A program made the translations under genes and the position numbers. Below the pieces are notes generated by a model. The model was not told where the DNA came from, made no database searches, and saw nothing but the letters and a program-made list of their open reading frames with translations. From a bacterium (GTDB taxonomy: Bacteria > CAIWAD01), in the NCBI GenBank assembly GCA_030429345.1, contig JAUIFJ010000014.1:1-35988 (forward strand): DNA of 35,988 bases, in the 5' to 3' direction. Positions 7,183 to 15,652 of the stretch are shown here, piece after piece (position 1 is the first letter of the stretch; each line of letters opens with the position of its first letter).

Positions 7183-8232
7183 ATGGTGAAGAGCCTGATG
7201 CAAGCCCTTCTGATTCTGGCTCTCTGCGCCAGCGCCTTCGCGGGATCCTTTCTGGGCGTGGTCCTGGATGACGACTCCGTCGAACTGGAGCGCTACGGCG
7301 AAGAGGGCCTCGGGGTTCGCGTTACACGAGTGGTGGACGAGTCCCCCGCCGAGGAGGCGGGCATGGAGCGCGGGGACATCCTGATGCTCTTCGAGGACAA
7401 GCCGGTCAGCGATGACGAGGACCTGGCCTTCTATCTGCGCAAATACGAACCGGGCAGCAAGGTCGAAATCATCGTCCTGCGGGACGGGGATCGCGAAACC
7501 CTGCGCGTGGAGCTGGCGGAGAAGGAAGAGCAGAAGTCCGTGCTCATCTGGCCCGGCAAGCAGAATGAAGAAGGCTTCCTGGGCGTGACGACCCAGGAGA
7601 TCAACGCCAACCTGCTGGAATTCTTCGGCGTCAAGGACGGCTACGGCGTGCTGGTCGACGGCGTGGTGCGCGGTTCGGCGGCGGAGCAGTACGGCATTCG
7701 CGTCGGCGACGTGATCGTCCGCATGCAGGGCAAGAACGTGGACAGCATCGGACGGCTGGGGCGCATTGCCCGCAGCTGCGAACCGGGCGAGACCATCGAG
7801 ATCCTGCTGGTGCGCGACCGCAAGGCCCGCACCCTGGAAGTTCAGATGGGCAGCCGGGATCGAGGCCAAGCGCCGGACGTGGAGTACTTCGGTCCCTGGC
7901 CGGAAGAGGAATCCCTGCATGCTTCCCTGGAAGCCGGCCGCATTGGCGCAGAGTGGGGCATGGACATTGCCGAAGCCACTTTGCAGGGCATGCGTGTCGG
8001 AGTCGAGCCCTGGCTGAGTCCGGAAGAAGCCGCGGAGCTGCGCGAAGACATGCGCGAGGCCGAAGAGGAACTGGAAGAAGCCCGGCGTGAACTGCGCGAA
8101 GAACTGGAAGAAGCCCGGCGCGAATACGACGAGGAGATGCGCGAAGCCAGGGAGGAAGCCCGCGAAGCGGCCCGCGAGGCGCGTCGGGAGCGGGCGCAGG
8201 CTTTCGTCTCCAGCGAAGAAGGCATCCACTAG
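7183..8232 (+). CDS. Secreted two-PDZ protein with charged C-terminal coiled coil
   Basis: The 349-residue protein has a signal peptide (LMQALLILALCASAFA), then two PDZ domains. The first covers about residues 25-125 (GVRVTRVVDESPAEEAGMERGDIL), the second about 125-225 (VDGVVRGSAAEQYGIRVGD). There is no protease domain, unlike DegP or CtpA. From about residue 275 to 340 the sequence is almost only Glu, Ala and Arg in heptad-like repeats, predicted to be a long helix or coiled coil. AAAGGAG precedes the ATG. It is followed after 31 bases by a TolC-type gene and is probably cotranscribed. A periplasmic scaffold or adaptor is a reasonable inference. Confidence 0.85.
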   Translation: MVKSLMQALLILALCASAFAGSFLGVVLDDDSVELERYGEEGLGVRVTRVVDESPAEEAGMERGDILMLFEDKPVSDDEDLAFYLRKYEPGSKVEIIVLRDGDRETLRVELAEKEEQKSVLIWPGKQNEEGFLGVTTQEINANLLEFFGVKDGYGVLVDGVVRGSAAEQYGIRVGDVIVRMQGKNVDSIGRLGRIARSCEPGETIEILLVRDRKARTLEVQMGSRDRGQAPDVEYFGPWPEEESLHASLEAGRIGAEWGMDIAEATLQGMRVGVEPWLSPEEAAELREDMREAEEELEEARRELREELEEARREYDEEMREAREEAREAAREARRERAQAFVSSEEGIH

Positions 8233-8263
8233 GCCAACAGTCCACAGCAGGAAGAACCCCCCA

Positions 8264-9598
8264 ATGAGATGGACCTGGATTCTGGCGCTGCTCGGCGTCA
8301 CCGGCAGTGCCCTGTCCGACAGCCTGGAAGAAGGGCGTCGCTATAGCTTTGACGAACTCTACGCCATTGGCCTGAAGCACAATCTGCAGGTGGAGACGGC
8401 GCGCATCGGCGTGGAGGGCCTGGACTGGGACCGCATGGAGGCCATCGGCACCTTCCTGCCCAGCCTCAGCCTGAGTACGGGCTTCAACCGCTCGGAACAG
8501 GAAATCGCCGACTACCAGGACGATGACGGCAGCATCGTCACTCTCCCCCAAAGCATCAAGACGGAGCAGGCCGGCAACAGCTGGTCCTTGAGCGCCAGCC
8601 AGGATCTCTTCAAGGGCTTCAAGACCTGGTCCGATTACCGCCAGGCCTCGCTGGTCCGCGATGAAGTACTGGCCGGCGAAGGACAGGCCGAGTTGCAGCT
8701 GCGTCATGACCTTCTGAAGCAGGCTCATTGGATCATCGCCAAGAGCGAACTGCTGGTCCGGGATCAGGAACTGCTCAAGCAGGTGGAAGAGCAGCACCGC
8801 CTGGCCACGGCGCGCTTCGAGGTCGGCGCCGTCACCGAACTGGATGTGCTGCAGACGGAGATCGACCTGGGCAACCAGCAGATCACGGTGGAACGATCGC
8901 AGCAGGACCTGGCCGAAGCCTGGGACGGCATGGCCGTCCTGCTGGGGCTTGAGCCGGGCGGCATGCCCGTGCTGGAAATGGACCTGGAGACCTTCGAACC
9001 CACCTGGCAGAGCGAGCGCCTGGTGGAAATGGCCGAAGAGACCCGCCCGGAAATCGCCACCGGCCGCCGCAACGTGGAAATCGCCCGTTGGGCCACCCGC
9101 AGTACGCGCTCGGCTTTCCTGCCCACCTTGAGCCTGGACTTCCAGTACTCGCGCTTTTCCAATCGCCAGGAATTCGGCGACCTGGATTTCTTCCCGGAAA
9201 ACAACAGCACCTGGATCGGCCTCAACGCCCGCCTGCCGCTCTTCACCGGTTTCGCGACCACCAATGCCTGGCAGCACAGCAAGGCCGACGAGCGCCGCCG
9301 CCAGATGGAGCTTGCCCAGGAACGGCGCGTGACCCGCGCGGCGATCATCGACGCCCTGCGGCGCCTGCGTTCGAGTTACGAGCAAAGCCGCCTGACCGCC
9401 AAGAACCGCGAACTGGCCGAGCGCAGCCTGGACATGGAACAGGAGCGCTACCGCCAGGGCCTGGCGACGCTGCTCAATGTGCAGAGCGCCCGCGCCACCT
9501 TCCGCGAGGCGGAGGCCGGGCACATTCAGCAGCAGCTCGATTTCCGCGACCGCCTGGCCGCGCTGGAATTGAGCATCGGGAGGAAACTGACGCCTTAG
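8264..9598 (+). CDS. TolC-family outer-membrane protein
   Basis: The 444-residue protein has a signal peptide (WILALLGVTGSALS) and two repeats of the outer-membrane efflux protein fold: long amphipathic helices (TARFEVGAVTELDVLQTEID and RYRQGLATLLNVQSARATF) alternating with strand segments (PSLSLSTGF, PTLSLDFQYSRF). These trimeric channels carry substrates across the periplasm and outer membrane with an inner-membrane pump. The ATG at 8264 is chosen for the signal peptide; the frame is open further upstream inside the PDZ gene. No membrane-fusion protein or RND/ABC pump gene lies next to it; the adjacent PDZ protein takes that place. Confidence 0.92.
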   Translation: MRWTWILALLGVTGSALSDSLEEGRRYSFDELYAIGLKHNLQVETARIGVEGLDWDRMEAIGTFLPSLSLSTGFNRSEQEIADYQDDDGSIVTLPQSIKTEQAGNSWSLSASQDLFKGFKTWSDYRQASLVRDEVLAGEGQAELQLRHDLLKQAHWIIAKSELLVRDQELLKQVEEQHRLATARFEVGAVTELDVLQTEIDLGNQQITVERSQQDLAEAWDGMAVLLGLEPGGMPVLEMDLETFEPTWQSERLVEMAEETRPEIATGRRNVEIARWATRSTRSAFLPTLSLDFQYSRFSNRQEFGDLDFFPENNSTWIGLNARLPLFTGFATTNAWQHSKADERRRQMELAQERRVTRAAIIDALRRLRSSYEQSRLTAKNRELAERSLDMEQERYRQGLATLLNVQSARATFREAEAGHIQQQLDFRDRLAALELSIGRKLTP

Positions 9599-9699
9599 GG
9601 TTCTCACGCGGGTATGACCCGATGAGGGGCGACTGCGGATCGTAGAACCTCGCCGCGCTTCTCCTATATTCCCTTCATGATCACAGTGGACACAACCGC

Positions 9700-10398
9700 A
9701 TGATGCCTTCGCCGGACAAGCTGGCCCTGGTGCTGGACAGCTCCGGCCCGCAGGGAGGCGTGGCGCTCTATCGCGATGGCCTGCTCGAGGAGCGCGCCTG
9801 GGGCGAAGGGCGTCGCTCGGGCAGCCTGCTGCTTCCCGTGATCCACGAGCTGCTGCAGGCCGCCGGGCTGGAGGCGGCGGCAATCGAGCTGATCGTGATC
9901 GCCAACGGGCCCGGCTCCTTCACCGGCCTGCGCGTCGGCCTGGCCACCGCCAAGGGGCTGGCCTTCGCCCACGGCATTCCCATTGTCCCCCTTTCGACTC
10001 TCGACATCCTGGCCCAGCAGGCGCCTCTGCTCGACGGCAGCGTCGTCTCGCTGATGCCCGCCCGCAAGGGCGAGGTCTTTCGCGCCGAGTATCGCCGCCA
10101 GGACTTCTTCTGCCAGCGGCAGAGCGACTACGGCTGCCAGGTCGAAGAGGACCTGCTGGCAAGCCTGCCGCCGGAAACGCTGGTGATCGGTCCGCCCGTG
10201 GCCGGCCTGCGGCAGAAGGCGGTCCGGCTCGATCGCGGCATCCGCTTTGCCGATCCTCCCTGCAACCGGCTGAGCCTGGAATGGATGAACCGCATGGGGC
10301 AGGACCGCAGCCGGCTGGAAGGGGATGTGGACACGGCCAGCCTCGAGCCCTGGTACCTGCAGGAGTTTCAACCGACACGTGGAAAGATCCGCCTCTGA
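9700..10398 (+). CDS. tsaB: tRNA t6A synthesis protein TsaB
   Basis: TsaB is the inactive Kae1-like partner that, with TsaD and TsaE, transfers threonylcarbamoyl to A37 of ANN-reading tRNAs. The 232-residue protein begins LALVLDSSGPQGGVALYRDG and carries the signature ANGPGSFTGLRVGLATAKGLAF at about residues 68-89, the dimerisation and nucleotide-fold region. Length is usual. Two ATG codons at 9700 and 9703 are possible. A TATATT at 9665-9670 may be a -10 element but no good -35 is seen. Its stop overlaps the next start by one base (TGATG), so it is coupled to cdaA. Confidence 0.93.
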   Translation: MMPSPDKLALVLDSSGPQGGVALYRDGLLEERAWGEGRRSGSLLLPVIHELLQAAGLEAAAIELIVIANGPGSFTGLRVGLATAKGLAFAHGIPIVPLSTLDILAQQAPLLDGSVVSLMPARKGEVFRAEYRRQDFFCQRQSDYGCQVEEDLLASLPPETLVIGPPVAGLRQKAVRLDRGIRFADPPCNRLSLEWMNRMGQDRSRLEGDVDTASLEPWYLQEFQPTRGKIRL

Positions 10399-11165
10399 TG
10401 GCTGACGTCTGGGACATCATACAGATCGGCTGGCGCGACCTGGTGGACATCCTCCTGGTCAGCATCCTCTTCTACCAGGTCTACCGCATGATGCGCGGCA
10501 CGCGCGCCGTGCCGATGTTCGTCGGCATGATGCTGCTGTTCTTCGTATACATCGTCGTGCAGCTGCTCGAACTGACCCTGGTCTCGACCATCTTCCGCGA
10601 GTTCACCACGGTCTGGGCCGTGGCGATCGTGATCCTCTTCCAGCCCGAACTGCGCCGCTTCCTGATCCAGATGGGCAACAGCCCGATCTTCTCGCGCCTT
10701 TTCCAGATTCGTGCGACAGGCACCTACGAGATCCTGGCCGACGCGGCCCGCGATCTTTCGAAACGCCAGTACGGCGGCCTCTTCGTGCTCGTGCGCGAAG
10801 TGGGCCTGAAGAGCATCCAGGAGACCGGCGTGAGACTCAGCTCGGAGCTGACGAAGGAGACCCTGGTCACGATCTTCTTTCCGCGCACGCCCCTTCACGA
10901 CGGCGCCGTGCTCATCTCGGGGTCGATCATCCAGTCGGCGAAATGCCTGCTTCCGCTGTCCACCAATCCGGAGCTGGACGTGACCATGGGCACGCGCCAC
11001 CGCGCGGCGATCGGTGTCACGGAGGAGTCCGACGCCATCGTGCTCGTCGTTTCCGAGGAGAGCGGCGCGATCAGCATCGCCCAGGACGGCCGCCTGCAGA
11101 CCGTCGAGGACCCGGAGATGCTCGCCGATCTGCTCGAGGAGCGCATGAAGCAGAGGACGAGCTGA
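10398..11165 (+). CDS. cdaA: Diadenylate cyclase, membrane type (c-di-AMP synthase)
   Basis: Makes cyclic di-AMP from two ATP. The 255-residue protein starts with three hydrophobic helices (about residues 10-90), then the DAC domain. The catalytic DGA motif is in PRTPLHDGAVLI (about residue 167) and the RHR motif in MGTRHRAAIGVTEESD (about 200), both intact. This is the CdaA/DacA architecture of 3 TM helices plus DAC. It is coupled to tsaB in front and the MFS gene starts one base after its stop. No CdaR (YbbR) or GlmM gene follows, unlike the Firmicute operon. Confidence 0.94.
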   Translation: MADVWDIIQIGWRDLVDILLVSILFYQVYRMMRGTRAVPMFVGMMLLFFVYIVVQLLELTLVSTIFREFTTVWAVAIVILFQPELRRFLIQMGNSPIFSRLFQIRATGTYEILADAARDLSKRQYGGLFVLVREVGLKSIQETGVRLSSELTKETLVTIFFPRTPLHDGAVLISGSIIQSAKCLLPLSTNPELDVTMGTRHRAAIGVTEESDAIVLVVSEESGAISIAQDGRLQTVEDPEMLADLLEERMKQRTS

Positions 11166-11166
11166 G

Positions 11167-12543
11167 GTGGAGCAGGCCCGGTCCCCGGAGGCCGTGAGAC
11201 AGGACCCCGGTGGCCGCCTCTTCACGCGCCCGATGCTGGGCTGGATCCTCTACGATTTCGCCAACAGCGCCTACGCCGTCGTGATCCTTGCCGTGATCTT
11301 CAATGTCTGGTTCGCCAATGTGATCGCCGGCGGCGAGGCCGGCACGCGCTTCGAGCTCTTCGGCCGCGCCTTCCAGGTGCCGGGTGTCACGATCTTCAGC
11401 TTCGTCAATTCGGCGGCCCTGGTGCTGGTCGCCCTGGCGGCTCCCGTGCTCGGCGCCCTGGCCGATTATTCCGGCCGCAAACGGCGCTACCTGGCCTACG
11501 CCTGGCTGCTGGGAGCGCTCAGCACGGGCTGGCTGAGCTTCTTCAGCGGCCCGGAGGACCTGCTCTGGGTCGGGCTGCTCTTCGTGATCAGCAACCTGGG
11601 TTTTTCCGGCGGCAGCGTGTTCTATGACGCCTTCCTGCCGGAGGTCTGCGAGCCCGGCAGCGAGGGACGCGTCAGCGGTGCCGGCTACGCGGCGGGCTAC
11701 CTGGGCGGCGGACTGCTGCTGGTGGTGATCTTTGCCGTCAAGGGCATCTGGCCCGGCTTCGATTTCCGCTGGTCCTTTGCCATGACCTCGCTCTGGTGGC
11801 TGCTCTTCGCCCTGCCGACCTTCCTCTGGCTGCCGAAGCGGGAGCCGCGGCCCCAGCGTGCGGGAGAGCTGGGCGGCTACCTGAAGATCGGCTTCCGGCG
11901 CGTGGCGCGCAGCCTGAAACACATGAAGCGCCTGGCGACCCTTCGCTGGTTCCTGCTGGCCTACCTTGTATACGGCACCGGCATCGAGACCGTGATCCGC
12001 CTGACCTCGATCTTCGGCGCCGTGGAACTGGGCATGGAGCAGGAACAGCTGATCCTCTATTTCCTCGTGATCCAGGGAACGGCGCTGATCGGCGCCATGG
12101 TCTTCGGCTGGCTCGCCGACCGCGCCAGCAACCGCCGCGCGCTGGTGATCGCGCTGGTCGTCTGGGTCCTCGTGCTGGTCTGGGCCTGGTTCCTGGGCCT
12201 TTTCTTCAGCGAGATCCGCGAGTTCTGGCTGCTGGGCATGCTGGCCGGCACGGCCATGGGCGGCAGCCAGGGAGTTTCCCGCAGCCTGCAGGCCCTCATC
12301 CTGCCCGAAGGCATGGAGAGCGAGTTCTTCGGCTTCTTCACCCTGAGCGGGCGCATGGCCAACATCCTGGGCATGCTCAGCTTCGGCCTGATCACCTGGA
12401 TCACGGGCGACATGCGCACGGGCATTGTCAGCCTGCTGCTCTTCTTTGTCGCCGGCCTGCTGCTTCTCTTGCGGGTCCATGAAAAACGCGGTTCCGCGGA
12501 GGCGAAGCAGTTCCTCGCCGAACTGGAAGCGGACGCGGCCTGA
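11167..12543 (+). CDS. MFS transporter, UMF1/Atg22-like
   Basis: The 458-residue protein has about twelve hydrophobic helices and the family signature LYDFANSAYA in the first helix (near residue 28), plus the loop motif ALADYSGRKRRYLAY after helix 2 and GWLADRASNRRAL in the second half. These mark the UMF1 group related to the yeast vacuolar amino-acid effluxer Atg22; bacterial substrates are unknown. GTG at 11167 is used because it sits one base after the cdaA stop. The C-terminal tail is charged. Operon position with c-di-AMP synthase may be only convenient packing. Confidence 0.88.
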   Translation: MEQARSPEAVRQDPGGRLFTRPMLGWILYDFANSAYAVVILAVIFNVWFANVIAGGEAGTRFELFGRAFQVPGVTIFSFVNSAALVLVALAAPVLGALADYSGRKRRYLAYAWLLGALSTGWLSFFSGPEDLLWVGLLFVISNLGFSGGSVFYDAFLPEVCEPGSEGRVSGAGYAAGYLGGGLLLVVIFAVKGIWPGFDFRWSFAMTSLWWLLFALPTFLWLPKREPRPQRAGELGGYLKIGFRRVARSLKHMKRLATLRWFLLAYLVYGTGIETVIRLTSIFGAVELGMEQEQLILYFLVIQGTALIGAMVFGWLADRASNRRALVIALVVWVLVLVWAWFLGLFFSEIREFWLLGMLAGTAMGGSQGVSRSLQALILPEGMESEFFGFFTLSGRMANILGMLSFGLITWITGDMRTGIVSLLLFFVAGLLLLLRVHEKRGSAEAKQFLAELEADAA

Positions 12544-12717
12544 TCCGCCGGACTTTGTTCATGGCCGCGCTTATCCTATCCTGCGGTGCGGAATCACAGC
12601 GACTTCCATCTATTCATCTGCACGACCCTTGGTCGCGCCTTCTTAGCCGCCAGGCGGCCCATTCTTTTCCTCGAGTCCGGCGGGGGGGACTGGACAGACC
12701 CCGGACCAGGAAACACC

Positions 12718-14160
12718 ATGACCCACACTACACGCGCTCCCCGCGAGCGCAAGGAATCAACTCCCTCTGCCCGTCCGGCCCGCCAGGCCGAGGGCGCCTT
12801 CACCCTGCTGCGGCCCGAGCTGCAGAAAGCCGTTCTTTCCCAGGGCTACCAGCGCCCGACGCCGATCCAGGAGCAGGCGATCCCGCCCCTGCTGGAAGGC
12901 CGGGACATGATCGGCATGGCCCAGACCGGCACCGGCAAGACCGCCGCCTTCTGCCTGCCCCTGCTGCAGCGCCTGGAGGAGGAGGACCAGCCCGCGCGCC
13001 CCTCGTCGCCGCAGGCGCTTGTGCTCGCTCCGACGCGGGAACTGGCCTCGCAGATCAACGAGAGCGTCCATGTCTACGGCCGCTACCTCCGCATCCGCCA
13101 TGCCGTGCTCTTCGGCGGCGTGAGCCAGCGGCCGCAGGAGGCGGCCCTGCTGCGCCGGCCGAAGATCCTCGTCGCCACTCCGGGGCGCCTGCTCGACCTG
13201 CTCAACCAGCGCCTGCTGCACCTGGATGATGTGCGCTACTTCGTGCTCGACGAGGTGGACCGCATGCTCGACATGGGCTTCATCCACGACATCCGCAAGG
13301 TCGTCGCGGCGATTCCAAGTGAGCGTCAGACGCTCTTCTTCAGCGCGACCCTGCCGCCGGCGCTGCTGCGCATGGCGCAGGGCCTGGTGAAGGACCCGGT
13401 CCAGGTGCAGATCGAGCCCGAGGCCCCCGCCGTCGAGCGCATCGACCAGAAGGTGCTCTTCGTGCGGAAGGAGGACAAGGTCCGCCTGCTGGTGGATGTA
13501 TTACAGGGCGAGGGCTATTCCAAGGCCATCGTCTTCACGCAGATGAAACACGTGGCCAACCGCGTCGTCAAGAAGCTGGCCGGCGCCGGCATCGAGGGCG
13601 CGGCGATCCACGGGAACAAGAGCCAGGGAGCGCGAACGCGGGCGCTGGACAGCTTCCGCTCCGGCAGCCTGCGCGTGCTCGTCGCCACCGACCTGGCGGC
13701 GCGAGGCCTCGACGTGGACGAGGTGACACATGTCATCAACTACGATCTGCCGGTGGAGGCGGAGACCTATGTGCACCGCATCGGCCGCACGGCCCGTGCC
13801 GGGGCCGACGGGGACGCGATCTCCTTCTGCTGCGAAGAGGACCACGAGCAGCTGCACGCCATCGAGAAGCTGCTCGGCAAGGCCGTGCCCCGCGAGCTGG
13901 AGCACGCCTTCCACAGCGAGGCCTGCGTCGCCCCGGCCTACACGCCCTCGGCCCGGAGCGGCCGAAGCGCCGGCGGAAACGCCCCTGCCGCCGGACGACC
14001 GCGGGGAAGCGGATCACGGGCCGGCGATTCCAGGGGCGGTGCATCACGCGGAGGCGATGACCGCGGAAAGGCCTCCGGCGCGGCCCGTTCCTCCAGTCGC
14101 CGACGCCGCGGCCGCCGCAGGCAGGGAGGAGGCGGAGGTGGAGCGGCTGGCCAGGCCTAG
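12718..14160 (+). CDS. DEAD-box RNA helicase (DEVD variant) with basic tail
   Basis: The 480-residue ATP-dependent RNA helicase resembles RhlE. Motifs in order: Q motif GYQRPTPIQ (residues 43-51), Walker A AQTGTGKT (68-75), PTRELA, TPGRLLD, motif II LDEVD (about 177) where Val replaces the usual Ala, SAT in FFSATLP, and VHRIGRTARAG (about 350) in domain 2. After residue 415 the tail is Gly, Ser and Arg-rich (RRRRGRRRQGGGGGG), typical for nonspecific RNA binding. Start ATG at 12718 follows AGGAA. A weak promoter (TTGTTC 12555, TATCCT 12577) would give a leader of about 130 bases. Confidence 0.93.
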   Translation: MTHTTRAPRERKESTPSARPARQAEGAFTLLRPELQKAVLSQGYQRPTPIQEQAIPPLLEGRDMIGMAQTGTGKTAAFCLPLLQRLEEEDQPARPSSPQALVLAPTRELASQINESVHVYGRYLRIRHAVLFGGVSQRPQEAALLRRPKILVATPGRLLDLLNQRLLHLDDVRYFVLDEVDRMLDMGFIHDIRKVVAAIPSERQTLFFSATLPPALLRMAQGLVKDPVQVQIEPEAPAVERIDQKVLFVRKEDKVRLLVDVLQGEGYSKAIVFTQMKHVANRVVKKLAGAGIEGAAIHGNKSQGARTRALDSFRSGSLRVLVATDLAARGLDVDEVTHVINYDLPVEAETYVHRIGRTARAGADGDAISFCCEEDHEQLHAIEKLLGKAVPRELEHAFHSEACVAPAYTPSARSGRSAGGNAPAAGRPRGSGSRAGDSRGGASRGGDDRGKASGAARSSSRRRRGRRRQGGGGGGAAGQA

Positions 14161-14258
14161 CCGGCAGAAGAACAATCTCGCGTCTGCGTTGATCCCTGCG
14201 GCAGGCGCGTAGCCGGCTGAGCGTGCATCCATCCCCGCTTGCCGAATTGGAGGTGCCC

Positions 14259-14642
14259 ATGCGTGTTACACCCCGAGAGACCGTGATCCTGGCCGATGAC
14301 GTCCCCTCGCTTGCCGACTGGTACCGGCGTGTCTTCGACATGCGGGTCAGCCGCGACTACAGCGAGGACTACCATTACATCAACCTGGACAACGACCAGG
14401 GACTGGCCCTCGGCATCGCCAGCGCCACGGAGATGGGCGTGAGCGCCGGGGAGCGTTCCAGCAACACGGTGCTGCTGCAGGTCCAGGTGGATGATGTCAA
14501 GGCCTTCTTCGCCCTGCTCGAGCAGGAAGGCGGCGCGGCCACCTTCGGCCCCTCCTTCGACGAGAAGCACGGCTTCTGGTACGGCGGATTCAACGACCCC
14601 GAGGGCAATCCCTGCTGGGTCGTGGATTCGAACTGCCCCTAG
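14259..14642 (+). CDS. Glyoxalase/VOC-fold protein
   Basis: The 127-residue protein shows the two beta-alpha-beta-beta-beta modules of the vicinal oxygen chelate fold: LADDVPSLADWYRRVFDMRV at the start and VQVDDVKAFFALLEQEGG in the second half, ending with the usual FNDPEGNPCWVVDS strand. Members are dioxygenases, lyases, or binding and resistance proteins. Metal-site residues cannot be fixed by eye, so the reaction is unknown. Start ATG at 14259 has TTGGAGG seven bases upstream. It appears to be a single-gene unit, followed directly by a MITE-like element. Confidence 0.85.
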   Translation: MRVTPRETVILADDVPSLADWYRRVFDMRVSRDYSEDYHYINLDNDQGLALGIASATEMGVSAGERSSNTVLLQVQVDDVKAFFALLEQEGGAATFGPSFDEKHGFWYGGFNDPEGNPCWVVDSNCP

Positions 14643-14664
14643 CGAAAAAGGCCCCGCCCACCTT

Positions 14665-14807
14665 TGTCATCCCGCGGCTTGACCGCGGGATCGGTATCAC
14701 CGCCGCAGGCCGAAGTGCTCCAGCGTGTCGTGATGTCCAAGGTGAGACGAAGAGCACTTCAGTCTGCGACGCGGACAAGGATCCCGCGGTCAAGCCGCGG
14801 GATGACA
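14665..14807. mobile_element. MITE-like element, copy B (143 bp, opposite orientation to A)
   Basis: The ends are 28-base inverted repeats starting TGTCATCCCGCGGCTTGACC. Read in reverse it carries TTGTCCGCGTCGCAGACTG and CACTTCGGCCTGCGG at the same places as copy A at 2835-2979, while the central ~40 bases differ. Inner arms GAAGTGCT and AGCACTTC could pair. It sits 22 bases after the VOC gene stop and would fold as a long hairpin in a transcript. Confidence 0.78.
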
Positions 14808-14887
14808 GCGGGGTGGCGGGATGACAGCGGGGTGACGGGATGATAGTGGGGTTGCGGGATGATTACGGGGTTGCGGGATGGGGGGCG
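14797..14887. repeat. 19-bp tandem repeat grown from the end of MITE copy B
   Basis: Four full units start at 14797, 14816, 14835 and 14854 (first two identical: GCGGGATGACAGCGGGGTG) with a partial fifth unit at 14873. The first unit overlaps the outer end of the MITE inverted repeat, so the array is an extension of it. Units decay gradually with distance from the element. Confidence 0.85.
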
Positions 14888-14945
14888 TGGCCATGCGTTC
14901 CGTGTCCCTTGTAACACGGGATATGCCCAACACTGTTTCAAGAAT

Positions 14946-14970
14946 ATAGCCGCGGTCGTAAGCCCGCGGC
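14946..14970 (-). terminator. Likely terminator of the ABC operon
   Basis: A GCCGCGG/CCGCGGC stem (14949-14970) with an eight-base loop is followed on the minus strand by TATATTCTT. It lies about 25 bases past the stop of the LolA-like gene. Confidence 0.6.
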
Positions 14971-14992
14971 GGATCAATGACCCGCGAGACCC

Positions 14993-15652
14993 CTATCGAT
15001 CCGGATCCCGCAATTCGTAATCCCCGTATACAATGTCGATCCGGCCCAGTCCTTCCTGCAGCTGCTTGCGGCGGCGCATGGGCATCTTCAGCTTCTCGTA
15101 GAAATCCTGCAGCTCCGTGTCGAGCTTCATGCGCATCTCGCTTCGCCTTGGCAGCCAGGCCTCCCCGTTGACCTGCGTATACTCCGTATCCATCATCAGG
15201 ACCGGCTCTCCGCGCAGGCTCAGGCTGAAATGCAGCGGGACCAGGCGTTCCTCGTCGACCCAGAACTCGGCCTCGGCCGTTTCCCCGCCTTCGCGATAGC
15301 TGCCGGCAAGGCGCGTGACGCCGGGCAGGCTGTCCAGGGGCGCCAGCAGCCGCGTGTCGGCCAGCCCCTCGAAGAGGCTGCGCGGGCTGAAGCTCACGCT
15401 GCGCTTCGGCAGCAGGGCGAAGCCCTTGGCCTTGTAGCGGAAGGAATCGGGCTGCATGAAATCCAGGCGGATTCGTTTGCCGCTGACCTTCATGCCCGGC
15501 ATGTCGATGGCGACGGTCATCTCGACGCGGTAATCGGGCACGCGGTCGAAGGCCGCCATCATGCGCGCGCGCAGGCTGTCTACCTCCCCGTCCGCGGAGG
15601 CCAGCAGCGGCAGCAGCAGGCAGGCGAGCATCCAGGAGAATCGCTGTCTCAC
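14993..15652 (-). CDS. LolA-like outer-membrane lipoprotein-sorting family protein, secreted
   Basis: The 219-residue protein has a signal peptide (FSWMLACLLLPLLASA) and a beta-rich body with MTVAIDMPGMKVSGKRIRL, MQPDSFRYKAKGFALLP and FWVDEERLVPLHFSLS, the repeating strand pattern of the LolA/LolB and DUF4292-type fold that binds lipid chains in the periplasm. The GTG at 15652 overlaps the permease stop (GTGA), so it belongs to the ABC operon. A role in handling the exporter's substrate is inferred from operon position. Exact subfamily uncertain; substrate unknown. Confidence 0.72.
   Translation of the reverse strand: MRQRFSWMLACLLLPLLASADGEVDSLRARMMAAFDRVPDYRVEMTVAIDMPGMKVSGKRIRLDFMQPDSFRYKAKGFALLPKRSVSFSPRSLFEGLADTRLLAPLDSLPGVTRLAGSYREGGETAEAEFWVDEERLVPLHFSLSLRGEPVLMMDTEYTQVNGEAWLPRRSEMRMKLDTELQDFYEKLKMPMRRRKQLQEGLGRIDIVYGDYELRDPDR

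Noticed and set aside
7096-8301. Antisense 401-codon frame rich in Phe and Leu that mimics a membrane protein
   Set aside because: It is the complement of the Glu/Arg-rich PDZ protein; CTC/TTC codons arise from GAG/GAA.
14797-14887. CRISPR-like array
   Set aside because: The 19-base units are contiguous with no spacers and derive from the MITE end; no cas gene is present.
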